A stretch of DNA of 64,000 nt from Gemmataceae bacterium (GTDB taxonomy: Bacteria; Planctomycetota; Planctomycetia; Gemmatales; Gemmataceae): assembly GCA_022616435.1 (NCBI GenBank), contig JAKEET010000045.1, positions 82,013 to 146,012 of the forward strand, written 5' to 3'. The notes beneath the pieces were generated by a model, which saw nothing but the letters and a program-made list of their open reading frames with translations, did no database searches and had not been told where the DNA came from. Position numbers and translations under genes: made by a program. Below are positions 9,911-17,454 of the stretch, piece after piece (position 1 is the first letter of the stretch; each line of letters opens with the position of its first letter).

Positions 9911-9942
9911 GATTTTCGATTGAGGAATCGAAATCGAAAATC
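9911..9942. terminator. Hairpin after the gene at 9945
   Basis: GATTTTCGATT (9911-9921) and AATCGAAAATC (9932-9942) are perfect 11-base arms with a ten-base loop. They lie two bases after the stop of the minus-strand gene 9945-10223 and just before the trpG-like start. The A/T-rich stem and its position suggest a terminator or mRNA 3' end. Confidence 0.5.
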
Positions 9943-9944
9943 TC

Positions 9945-10223
9945 TTATCCTTGCTTCTCCGGGATCGGCTGGGCGCTGTTGACGTTCTTGTACTTCGCCT
10001 TGGCTTCTTCCGGATCGACCTTCGTGAGAAACTCGGGCGAGGCGGTGATGTCGTACCAGCCGCCGTCTTGAAAATCGATGACCGCCTTGCCGTTGTAATT
10101 CACGGTGACGACGCGGCCGACGATCCCGTCAAACCGCTTCAGCTCCGGGCGCTCGGCCTTGACGACGACAAACTTGCCGGTCCATTCGCGCTGCAAATCA
10201 TCCACGAATTGAAAGCGATCCAT
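9945..10223 (-). CDS. Conserved hypothetical small protein
   Basis: The 92-residue product begins MDRFQFVDDLQREWTGKFVVV and has a predicted small beta-barrel character: KRFDGIVGRVVTVNYNGKAVIDFQDGGWYDI, followed by a Lys-rich tail. The alternation of strands recalls SH3-like or KOW-like folds, but I do not recognise the family. It has no signal peptide or membrane segment. It lies between the sugar isomerase-like gene and the trpG-like gene on the same strand, each boundary marked by an inverted repeat. Confidence 0.6.
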   Translation of the reverse strand: MDRFQFVDDLQREWTGKFVVVKAERPELKRFDGIVGRVVTVNYNGKAVIDFQDGGWYDITASPEFLTKVDPEEAKAKYKNVNSAQPIPEKQG

Positions 10224-10225
10224 GG

Positions 10226-10355
10226 TTGGTCATTCGTCATTGGTCATTCGTCATTGATCCCTTGTCGTTGTAGGTGAAGACACGGCGAATGACCACTGAC
10301 CAGTGACTGATGACCACTGACCAGTGACCACTGACGAATGACTAATGACCAATGA
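10226..10355. repeat. Short-word repeat block forming inverted repeats
   Basis: The left half repeats the word GGTCATTCGTCATT; the right half repeats TGACCACTGACCAG and then gives the reverse complement of the left words (GACGAATGACTAATGACC). The block fills the whole gap between two minus-strand genes and abuts the stop codon at 10356. It is likely a transcript 3' structure or a lineage-specific repeat. No gene is visible inside. Confidence 0.75.
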
Positions 10356-11318
10356 CTACCGTTCGAAATCGAGGCGGCGGACGAACTTGCAGGCCTCTTC
10401 GGCGCCGTGGTCGCGGCGCATGCCCGCGTCGCTGAACTCGACCGACAAGGGGCCGTCGTAGCCGACCTGGTTGAGCGCCCGGATGACGCTTTCCCAGTCG
10501 ATGCCGCCGTGGCCGGGGGCGCGAAACTCCCAGCCGCGCCGCGGGTCGCCGTACGGCAAGTACGAGCACAACAGCCCGTTGCGGCCGTTCAAGCCCAGCG
10601 CGATGTCCTTGATGTGCACGTGGTAGATGCGGTCCGGAAAACGCCGCACGAACTCGACCGGATCGACGCCCTGCCAGTGGAGATGGCTGGGATCGAAGGT
10701 GAAGCCGAATTCCTCGCGACCGTCGAGCGCTTCCAGGGTGCGGTCGGCGCTGTGGAGGTCGAAGGCGATCTGGCCGGGATGCACTTCGAGCGCGAAGCGG
10801 ACGCCGGCATCCGCGCAGATGTCCAGGAGCGGGTTCCAGCGTTCGGCGAACTCGGCGAAGCCCTCGTCCACCAGGTCCGGCGAATTGGCGGGATAGCCCA
10901 TGACGCCCGGCCACAGCGCCGAGCCGGTGAACCCGGACACGACGCCGACGCCCAGCTTCTGGGCGGCGCGGAAGGTCGCCGCCATGGCGTCGGCGGCGCG
11001 GCGGCTGACGCCGGCCGGATCGCCGTCGCCCCACACGTGGTCCGGCAGGATGCGGCGATGGCGCGGCTCGACCCGGTCGCACACGGCCTGTCCAGTGCGA
11101 TGATTGCTCAGGACGAGAAGCTGCAGATCGAAGCGGGCCAGCAGATCGAGTCGTTGCTGACAGTAGTCGTCCTCGTCGGCCGCTTGTTGCACATCGAAGT
11201 GCTCGCCCCAGCAACTCAGCTCGATTCCTTGATAAGCCCACTCGCTGAGCTTCTGGGCCAATTCCTCCAGGGGAAGGTCCGCCCATTGACCGCTGAAGAG
11301 AATGACCGGCCGGGACAT
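10356..11318 (-). CDS. Sugar phosphate isomerase/epimerase-like TIM-barrel protein
   Basis: The 320-residue protein matches the xylose isomerase-like TIM barrel (AP endonuclease 2 superfamily): WAYQGIELSCWGEHFDV, FALEVHPGQIAFD, FGFTFDPSHLHWQGVDP, YHVHIKDIAL and PLSVEFSD. The Glu, Asp/His and Glu residues in these motifs are the usual divalent-metal ligands. Such proteins isomerise or epimerise sugars or inositols; the substrate cannot be read from sequence. The ATG at 11318 is chosen because upstream residues are not family-like and would need a GTG start. It stands alone between repeat-marked boundaries. Confidence 0.85.
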   Translation of the reverse strand: MSRPVILFSGQWADLPLEELAQKLSEWAYQGIELSCWGEHFDVQQAADEDDYCQQRLDLLARFDLQLLVLSNHRTGQAVCDRVEPRHRRILPDHVWGDGDPAGVSRRAADAMAATFRAAQKLGVGVVSGFTGSALWPGVMGYPANSPDLVDEGFAEFAERWNPLLDICADAGVRFALEVHPGQIAFDLHSADRTLEALDGREEFGFTFDPSHLHWQGVDPVEFVRRFPDRIYHVHIKDIALGLNGRNGLLCSYLPYGDPRRGWEFRAPGHGGIDWESVIRALNQVGYDGPLSVEFSDAGMRRDHGAEEACKFVRRLDFER

Positions 11319-11350
11319 GGTGATGTTCTCATCCGAACGACCAACCGAGC

Positions 11351-11378
11351 GGGTGGGTTCCGAAGACTCCACCCACCC
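11351..11378. other. Inverted repeat after the membrane-protein gene
   Basis: GGGTGGG (11351-11357) and CCCACCC (11372-11378) flank a 14-base loop. It lies 15 bases after the stop of the minus-strand gene 11394-13223 and upstream of the isomerase-like gene. This is another stem placed right behind a stop codon. Confidence 0.45.
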
Positions 11379-11393
11379 TACGCGAAAACGGGA

Positions 11394-13223
11394 TCACGGC
11401 GTGGCCGGGGGCGTCGGCGGCGACGCCGGCTCGGTGGACGCCGGCTCGGCCGCGGGCGGCGGCGGTGATTCGACCGGCGGCCGCGGAATCTCGGCGATCG
11501 GCGACACCGGCGCCGCCGGCGGCAGTCCCGCCGCCACCGCGGTATTCCCCTCCACCACGTTCAGGCTGACCGTGTTGGGCTTGGCCGCCGCAGTCGCGGC
11601 CGGCGGCATGCTCGGCGGCGGCTCGAGGTCGGGCTCTTCGAAGTAGACTTCCTCGAACTCCGTGTCATCCACGTGCTGGCGCATCAGGAAGTAGATGAGG
11701 GTGCTCGCCGTCCAGAAAAAGCTGTACGCGAAACCGACCACCAGCAGAAAGAACAGGCCGACCCAGACGCCGACCAGCACGGCGCCGATCTTGTTGGGCA
11801 CGGACAGGGCGGCCAGGTATTCTTCCTTGAATTCATACGTCTGCACCAACTCGCCGCGCGCGTTGACCACGGTCTTCTTTTCCACGTGCGGATGGTCCCT
11901 GATCAGCAGATCGCGCCAGCCGAACGACTCGGGCGCGTGAATGAACAGGTAGGCAGGGTCGCGGTCGCGCGCCGGATCGGAGCTTTGCAGACCGGGCGCC
12001 TGGCTGAAACCCCACTTGCCCATGTAGACCACCAGCGAACCCATGAAGCCGATGAAGAACACCAGGGCCGCGCCGTAGGCCAGCGCCACGCCCCAGTAGC
12101 CCAGGTAGTGCCAGAACGCCTGGTAGACATAGCTGTACGATCGGCTCAGGGCGTCGAAGTTGTCGCTCCCTTCCGCGGCAATCGTCGGGTTCATCAGCGG
12201 CCAGCCGATCAGGCCGACCACCACCACGGCCATGATCAGGCCGAAAGCAATCACGACCGGCCACAAGAGTCCGGCGAGGAAGATGTCGCCAAACCACGGC
12301 AGGAAGCCTTCCAGCAGACCAAAGATGATCAGGAACACCGTCAGGATGCCGAGGAAGATCAAGGGAAACAGCGGCGCCGTGAACAGGTTGACGAACTTCT
12401 CCTTGGCGAACCCCACGGCCTCGCGGAGCGCGATCTTCTCGTTCTTGGCGATCTGCACGGCCGCGATCCGGCAAATGGCGCCGCCGAAGAATCCCCAGAC
12501 GGCCAAGGTCCACAGGATCACCGCGATCAGGTACGCGCGGTTGCGGAAGCCGCCGGCATCGGAATTGAAGAAATAGCCGATGGGCGACAAGAACTTCCGG
12601 AGCGGCTCGAGCAGCACGGGGAGCTGGACCTCCAGAAGCCAGGGAAAGAACCCGCGCTGCGCCCACGGGGCCGGGTCCTGGCGAAGGAATCCCTCGGCCA
12701 TCAGGTACTGGTTGGGGCCGCGGTCTTCGGACCACGGCGACGACCGCAGGCGGCCGAAAGGCTTGATCTTCGGTTTCGCGAGGTGGTTCTGGTAGGTTGC
12801 GAGCGCTTTGCCGGCGGCGGCGTTGCCCGCGGCGGCATCCGCCTTGAGCTGGTCGAGCGTCTTCGTCTCGGTGCGCAGATCCTCCAGCAGCAGGAATTCT
12901 TCAAGCGAGCCGGCGACGTCGGCCTCCGCCACCTTGGTCACTTTGTCACCGGCCATCTCATGAAGCAAGTTCCAGCGGCCGCGATCGTACTTGAATGTCT
13001 GCCAGGCTTCCTGCTTGTTCTCGGCGGCGCTGTACTGTTCCCACTGAGGCATGCTGGCGATGCTGTAAGCGACCCAGGCGAAGAACCACCAGCCAATGGC
13101 CGTGGCGACCAGACCGCCCGCGGCGAGCAGCAGCTTCTTGAGGTCGAGGGCGATTCGAAAGGCCGTGAACAGTTTGGTCCACGACGCCCTGGCTTGTGTT
13201 TGCTCCCCGAAATCCTCAGACAT
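11394..13223 (-). CDS. Polytopic membrane protein of unknown function
   Basis: The 609-residue protein has an N-terminal membrane segment (LLLAAGGLVATAIGWWFFAW), a soluble domain with coiled-coil-like charged stretches (about residues 60-170), then about six hydrophobic segments (for example LIAVILWTLAVWGFFGGAI, FPLIFLGILTVFLIIFGLL, LIMAVVVVGLIGWPLM, VGVWVGLFFLLVVGFAYSFF), and an acidic and Pro/Ala-rich cytoplasmic-type tail from about residue 520. No transporter motif is recognised. The ATG at 13223 is preferred because longer versions translate the repeat block at 13349-13482 into nonsense. Confidence 0.8.
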   Translation of the reverse strand: MSEDFGEQTQARASWTKLFTAFRIALDLKKLLLAAGGLVATAIGWWFFAWVAYSIASMPQWEQYSAAENKQEAWQTFKYDRGRWNLLHEMAGDKVTKVAEADVAGSLEEFLLLEDLRTETKTLDQLKADAAAGNAAAGKALATYQNHLAKPKIKPFGRLRSSPWSEDRGPNQYLMAEGFLRQDPAPWAQRGFFPWLLEVQLPVLLEPLRKFLSPIGYFFNSDAGGFRNRAYLIAVILWTLAVWGFFGGAICRIAAVQIAKNEKIALREAVGFAKEKFVNLFTAPLFPLIFLGILTVFLIIFGLLEGFLPWFGDIFLAGLLWPVVIAFGLIMAVVVVGLIGWPLMNPTIAAEGSDNFDALSRSYSYVYQAFWHYLGYWGVALAYGAALVFFIGFMGSLVVYMGKWGFSQAPGLQSSDPARDRDPAYLFIHAPESFGWRDLLIRDHPHVEKKTVVNARGELVQTYEFKEEYLAALSVPNKIGAVLVGVWVGLFFLLVVGFAYSFFWTASTLIYFLMRQHVDDTEFEEVYFEEPDLEPPPSMPPAATAAAKPNTVSLNVVEGNTAVAAGLPPAAPVSPIAEIPRPPVESPPPPAAEPASTEPASPPTPPATP

Positions 13224-13348
13224 GCCAGACTCCTTGTGCCCCACAACGGCCGGCAACGCCCGCACGGCGTCCCCGGGACCCGTTGGGTCCTGCTTGTATG
13301 GAGGGAGATTATAAGATCGCGCGGCGTGGATGTCCCGGAAGAAATGCG

Positions 13349-13482
13349 TGTGGTTAGTGGTTGGTGGTTGGTGGTTGGTGAGTGGTGCTTGGTGGGCGGT
13401 GCGGTGAGCGGGAGCTGTGGCTGGTGAGCGGTGGGTGGGTCCCACCAGCCACCAACCACCAACCACCAACCACTAACCACTA
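13349..13482. repeat. Short-word repeat block forming a long inverted repeat
   Basis: The left arm (about 13349-13380) repeats GTGGTTGGTGGTTG; the right arm (about 13450-13482) is its reverse complement, repeating CCACCAACCACCAACC. The arms are nearly perfect over about 28 bases. The right arm runs into the stop codon of the BBP7-like gene (13480-13482). This is the same architecture as at 10226 and 22731, built from different words. Confidence 0.8.
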
Positions 13483-14697
13483 GAACACAAACGCAATGCC
13501 GATGTCGAAGCCGTGGAACAGGCGGTTGGTCTGGTTGTAGACCGGGCTGATCGTGCCCATGTCGAAATCGATCGGCCGCTCCGAGGCGATGGTGTTGAAC
13601 AGTCCCATCACGTTGTAGCCGATGCGGACCTGAATCGCTTCCCAGGGGTACCACCACAAGCTGACTTTCGCCTCGGCGCCGGGGGCGGCGCGGAAGAAGT
13701 TGCGGGCCCGCGACGCCGCCGTCACTTCGTCCTCGCGGCGGTACTTGGCGCGGCCCTTCACCCAGTCGCCGTAGAGAGCGCCTTCGATGTCGAAGCTGAC
13801 CGAAAAGGCGTGCAGCAACGGCACCTCGCCGAGGAACCACTCACAGCCGCAGCCGGCATGGACGCCGTAGAGACGATTGGACACGATGTTCGTGTACTCG
13901 GCGTTGTTGGCCGAGGTGCCGAAGCCCAGGAAATCGAGGTCCACGGTCCGCCACTTGAAGCGCTCATACATGACGATGATGCGCGGTCCGAACAAGCCGT
14001 AGGTGCGGCAGTTTTCCGACTGCCACGTGGGAACCCGGGCGGTCAACGTGAACATGTCGAAGCGCTGCAGCAGCTCGATCGACATGTTGTCGGCCCCGTT
14101 CCAGATGCCGTACAGGGCGGTGTCGGTGGCGTCGTTGAGCGGATCGGGGGGCGTGGACTGGGGCAGGTCGCGCGGGCCGGCGAACAGCGACGAGAAGTTC
14201 GTCACCGGCGAGAACAGGAATGAGTTCTCCAGCAGGGCGCCGACCTGGAAGTTCGGAGGAATGGGGCCGGCGGACACCGAGTAGCGCGTGTCGGACAGGT
14301 GGAGCCAGCTTGCGGTCAAGGTGACGCCCGACTCGAAACGCCAGCCGATGATGAAATCGAAGCCCGGCGTCCAGCTGCTGGGGCCGCGCAGTTGTTCGGT
14401 ATTGAGGGCTTCCGCGCCGCTGCCGATGAACGCCGGCGGAACCAGCCCCGTGGCGGTGCCGTCGGTGTCGAGGAAACCGCGGATCGCGACCGTCTGGTCG
14501 CGGATGCGCCGGTCCATGTGCCAGACGACGGCGTCGAAGGCGACGAAGAACCCGCCGTCCTCGTAGCGGGGATGGCTCAAGGGCCCGGTGAAGTGGGTTG
14601 GCGGAACTTCATAGTAACCATTGTCTTGGGCGTGCACGCTGGCAGGGACGAGCCACAGTGCCACCGCCAGGATGAACCAGCCGAGTCGCGTGCGCAT
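13480..14697 (-). CDS. BBP7-family outer-membrane beta-barrel protein
   Basis: The 405-residue protein has a cleavable signal peptide (LGWFILAVALWLVPASVHAQ, residues 5-24) and then repeated amphipathic strands typical of the planctomycete BBP7 family: GGFFVAFDAVVWHMDRR early, FDFIIGWRFESGVTLTASWLHL, YGVHAGCGCEWFLG, KVSLWWYPWEAIQVRIGYN, and a C-terminal FHGFDIGIAFVF ending in aromatic residues as outer-membrane barrels do. It should sit in the outer membrane; the function is unknown. AAGGAG lies nine bases before the ATG at 14697, favouring it over the ATG at 14706. Confidence 0.85.
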   Translation of the reverse strand: MRTRLGWFILAVALWLVPASVHAQDNGYYEVPPTHFTGPLSHPRYEDGGFFVAFDAVVWHMDRRIRDQTVAIRGFLDTDGTATGLVPPAFIGSGAEALNTEQLRGPSSWTPGFDFIIGWRFESGVTLTASWLHLSDTRYSVSAGPIPPNFQVGALLENSFLFSPVTNFSSLFAGPRDLPQSTPPDPLNDATDTALYGIWNGADNMSIELLQRFDMFTLTARVPTWQSENCRTYGLFGPRIIVMYERFKWRTVDLDFLGFGTSANNAEYTNIVSNRLYGVHAGCGCEWFLGEVPLLHAFSVSFDIEGALYGDWVKGRAKYRREDEVTAASRARNFFRAAPGAEAKVSLWWYPWEAIQVRIGYNVMGLFNTIASERPIDFDMGTISPVYNQTNRLFHGFDIGIAFVF

Positions 14698-14829
14698 AAC
14701 CCGCATCTCCTTCGAAGCGTAGGCGCTTCCTGCCCCCGCAATGCGGCACTCCAGGCGGCTTCTCCCCCGAGAATCCGCCTGCAAGCGCAGGTGTTCCCTG
14801 CAAGTCGACCTTCATGGAAAGGGTGCGGG

Positions 14830-14857
14830 ACTATAGCGGCACGAACGGGTGTGTCAA
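14830..14857 (-). promoter_or_regulatory. Near-consensus sigma-70 promoter for the BBP7-like gene
   Basis: Read on the minus strand, TTGACA (14857-14852) and TATAGT (14835-14830) are separated by 16 bases. This is a perfect -35 and a five-of-six -10, the best promoter match I see in the window. Transcription would begin near 14823, giving a leader of about 125 bases before 14697. Confidence 0.7.
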
Positions 14858-15042
14858 GCCGATTTGACGGCAATTCGGCGCTCCGACGCCGTGTTTCTTC
14901 GCGAGACCGGCCTTCGCCGCCTGCGGCAAACTTCCCAGTGCTCCCCGTCGTCGTAATTTCGGGTGGGGCCTGTCCTGGGCCACGGGCCACGCGCATCCCG
15001 CCCGAGTTCTGGATGGCGGCGCTATTTTTTTCCGGAATCTAC

Positions 15043-15071
15043 TTGACGAAGCGAGGCAAATACGCCTGAAT
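15043..15071 (+). promoter_or_regulatory. Candidate promoter for the repeat-rich secreted protein
   Basis: TTGACG (15043-15048) is followed after 17 bases by CTGAAT (15066-15071), inside an AT-rich patch (TATATCTATAGG follows). The -10 match is weak. The 490-base gap 14698-15187 holds this site, the divergent promoter at 14830 and no gene that I can see. Confidence 0.3.
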
Positions 15072-15187
15072 ATATCTATAGGGTGGAAAGGAAGATTGCG
15101 CGACACGGCGCAAGCTGCATTTCAACCTGGGAAGTCGGTGCCAGGGCGACTTCAACGATTGCCCTGTGGTTTTCAAGGGAGACGAAC

Positions 15188-15889
15188 ATGAAGATCTGGA
15201 CGCTCGTTCTGGGGGCAGCCTGCGCCGGCTTGATGGTCCTGAGCATCGCCGAGAATTCGCTCGGCGGCATCGCCAAAAAGCCGTTTCCGCCGCGGAACTT
15301 CCGCGGCTTCTATCCCCCCGCTCGGCCGCTGACCCCGCTGGATAACACCAACGGCGGCTTCAACGGCGGCCAGAACAAGCAGGGCGGCAACAACCAGGGC
15401 AACAACCAAGGCAATAACCAGGGCAACAATCAGGGCAACAACCAAGGAAACAACCAGGGCAACAACCAGGGAAATAATCAAGGCAACAATCAGGGCTTCC
15501 AGGGCGGCCAAGGGGCGACCTCGTCCCTCCCAGGCTCGGGCGGCACGACCCCGTTCTCGTTGCCGATGGTGGTGACGTTCCTCGGCAACCAGGGCGGCTT
15601 CGGCTTCCAGGGCGGCGCCCAGGGCGGCCAGTTCCAGGGCGGCCAGTTCCAGGGTGGTCAGGGCGGCTTCCAGGGCGGCTTCCAGGGCGGCTTCCAGGGC
15701 GGCTTCCAAGGTGGCTTCCAAGGCGGCTTCGGCGGCGGCGGCTTCCAAGGCGGCTTCGGCGGCGGCGGCTTTGGCGGCGGCGGCTTCGGCGGCGGCGGCT
15801 TTGGCGGCGGCGGCTTCGGCGGCAAGGGCGGTGGCTTCGGCGGCGGCGGCTTTGGCGGCTTCGGCGGCGGCCGACGCTACGGCATCTGA
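15188..15889 (+). CDS. Secreted low-complexity Asn/Gln/Gly/Phe-rich repeat protein
   Basis: The 233-residue protein has a signal peptide (MKIWTLVLGAACAGLMVLSI) and then three repeat zones: about nine copies of NNQG (15389-15496), a Ser/Thr linker, several GGFQ units, and GGGFG units to the end. Such Gly/Phe and Asn/Gln repeats resemble prion-like or phase-separating sequences and some cell-surface or matrix proteins. No enzymatic domain is present. The ATG at 15188 has GGGAG upstream; earlier in-frame codons would place residues before the signal peptide. The function is unknown. Confidence 0.75.
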   Translation: MKIWTLVLGAACAGLMVLSIAENSLGGIAKKPFPPRNFRGFYPPARPLTPLDNTNGGFNGGQNKQGGNNQGNNQGNNQGNNQGNNQGNNQGNNQGNNQGNNQGFQGGQGATSSLPGSGGTTPFSLPMVVTFLGNQGGFGFQGGAQGGQFQGGQFQGGQGGFQGGFQGGFQGGFQGGFQGGFGGGGFQGGFGGGGFGGGGFGGGGFGGGGFGGKGGGFGGGGFGGFGGGRRYGI

Positions 15890-15967
15890 TCAGCTCTGAT
15901 CCACTCAACAAACCAAGGCTGACATTCCTCGCGGATTGTCAGCCTTCTCTTTTCCAGGACGCGTGGC

Positions 15968-17452
15968 ATGCGCACTCTCTTCGCCGCGGCGCCGTTCCTC
16001 TGCCTGTGCTTGCCCTCCCCCATTGCCGCGCAGCCGCCCTCGGGCAACCACGTCGACGTCATCGTCAAAGAGGCCCTCAGCCACTGGCGCGTCCCCGGCG
16101 TCGCCGTTGCCATCCTGCATGAAGATCGCCTGGTCTATCTCAAGGGCATCGGCGTCAAGGAACTGGGCAAGTCCGACCCGATGACACCGGAAACCGTGGT
16201 TCCACTTGCCAGCTGCTCCAAGACGCTGACGGCGACCGTGCTGGCCATGCTCGTGGACGACGGCAAGCTCGACTGGGACGATCCGGTCCGCAAACACTTG
16301 CCGTGGTTCAAGCTCGCCGACCCGCTCGCCGACGCCAACGTCACGCTCCGCGATCTGCTCACCCATCGCACCGGCCTCGCCCCCCACAACCCGCTCTGGT
16401 ATCGGTCGCCGTTGACGATGGAAGAGCGGGTGCGGCGCCTGGCCTTTCTCGAGCCGAGTCACTCGTTTCGCTCGGCCTTTCAATACCAGGCCGTCGCGTT
16501 CGGCGCCGCCGGCCTGGCAGGCGCCCGGGCCGCCGGAACCACCTGGCACGACTTGATGGAACGGCGCCTGTTTACGCCGCTGGACATGAAAACCGCGAGC
16601 GCGGTTTATCTCGGCGCCGGCAAGGCCGACTACGCCAGCCCGCACAAGCGGCTCGGCGAACGCATCGCGGTCATCGACCGCTACCCGCTCGACCAGCCCG
16701 ATCCGGCGGCCTCGGTCCATGCCAGCGCCCGCGATTTGAGCCGGTATCTGCGCCTGCAGCTAGGCGGCGGCCTCGCCCAGGGCCGCCGGCTCGTCTCCGA
16801 GCGCAGCCTGGGCGAAACCCACACGCCGCAGATCGTCATCCGCAAGGACGGCCTGGTCCGCGCCTTGAACCCCGACAGCCACATCCTCACCTACGCGCTC
16901 GGCTGGGTCGCGCAAGACTATCGCGGCCGCGGCATCCTGATCCACGGCGGCATGATCGCCGGCTTTCGCGTGCAGTTGACGCTGGTCCCCGAAGCGCGGC
17001 TGGGCATCGCGGTGCTCAGCAATCTCGACGCCACCTGGATGAACTTCGCCCTGAGCAACACCTTGATCGACCGTTACTGTCAACTGCCGGCCAAGGATTG
17101 GAACACGTACTGTCAAGCGGTCGACAAGCAAGATGAACGCGACGACAAGCAAGATTGGCAGCGCACCCTGGCGTCGCGGCGGCCGAACACGAAGACGTCG
17201 TTGCCGCTGGCAGCCTACGCCGGCACGTACCACGACCCGGCCTACGGAACTTGCGAGATCCGGCTCGACAAAGCCCAGCTCCGTTGGAAATGGGGAAACG
17301 TACAATCACGGCTGGAGCATTTCCACGACGACATGTTCGTGGCCGTGGACGAACCGGTGGACACGTTGATGTTCGGGTTCGCGGTCCATGCCAAGGAAGG
17401 ATCGGTCGAGAGCTTGCGTGTGATGGATCGCGTGTTTCGCAGGCGGAAGTGA
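15968..17452 (+). CDS. Serine hydrolase of the beta-lactamase/PBP4* class C family, secreted
   Basis: The 494-residue protein has a signal peptide (about residues 1-22, ending IAAQ) and a class C beta-lactamase-like domain. The S-x-x-K motif is S82-C-S-K85 with S82 as nucleophile. The third motif is H326-G-G. The second motif, normally Y-x-N, reads Y173-Q-A, so the Asn is replaced. A C-terminal beta-rich domain (LPLAAYAGTYHDPAYGTCEIRL onward) resembles the DUF3471 domain found in this family. It probably acts on peptides or esters in the periplasm, with altered chemistry if Y173 is the right residue. Confidence 0.87.
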   Translation: MRTLFAAAPFLCLCLPSPIAAQPPSGNHVDVIVKEALSHWRVPGVAVAILHEDRLVYLKGIGVKELGKSDPMTPETVVPLASCSKTLTATVLAMLVDDGKLDWDDPVRKHLPWFKLADPLADANVTLRDLLTHRTGLAPHNPLWYRSPLTMEERVRRLAFLEPSHSFRSAFQYQAVAFGAAGLAGARAAGTTWHDLMERRLFTPLDMKTASAVYLGAGKADYASPHKRLGERIAVIDRYPLDQPDPAASVHASARDLSRYLRLQLGGGLAQGRRLVSERSLGETHTPQIVIRKDGLVRALNPDSHILTYALGWVAQDYRGRGILIHGGMIAGFRVQLTLVPEARLGIAVLSNLDATWMNFALSNTLIDRYCQLPAKDWNTYCQAVDKQDERDDKQDWQRTLASRRPNTKTSLPLAAYAGTYHDPAYGTCEIRLDKAQLRWKWGNVQSRLEHFHDDMFVAVDEPVDTLMFGFAVHAKEGSVESLRVMDRVFRRRK

Positions 17453-17454
17453 AA

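Noticed and set aside
11394-13469. N-terminal extension of the membrane protein to 13469
   Set aside because: The extra 82 residues are a translation of the GTGGTTG repeat block and contain no ribosome site at their start.
15389-15880. CRISPR-like periodic repeat
   Set aside because: The 12-base periodicity is in frame within a signal-peptide protein and lacks unique spacers.
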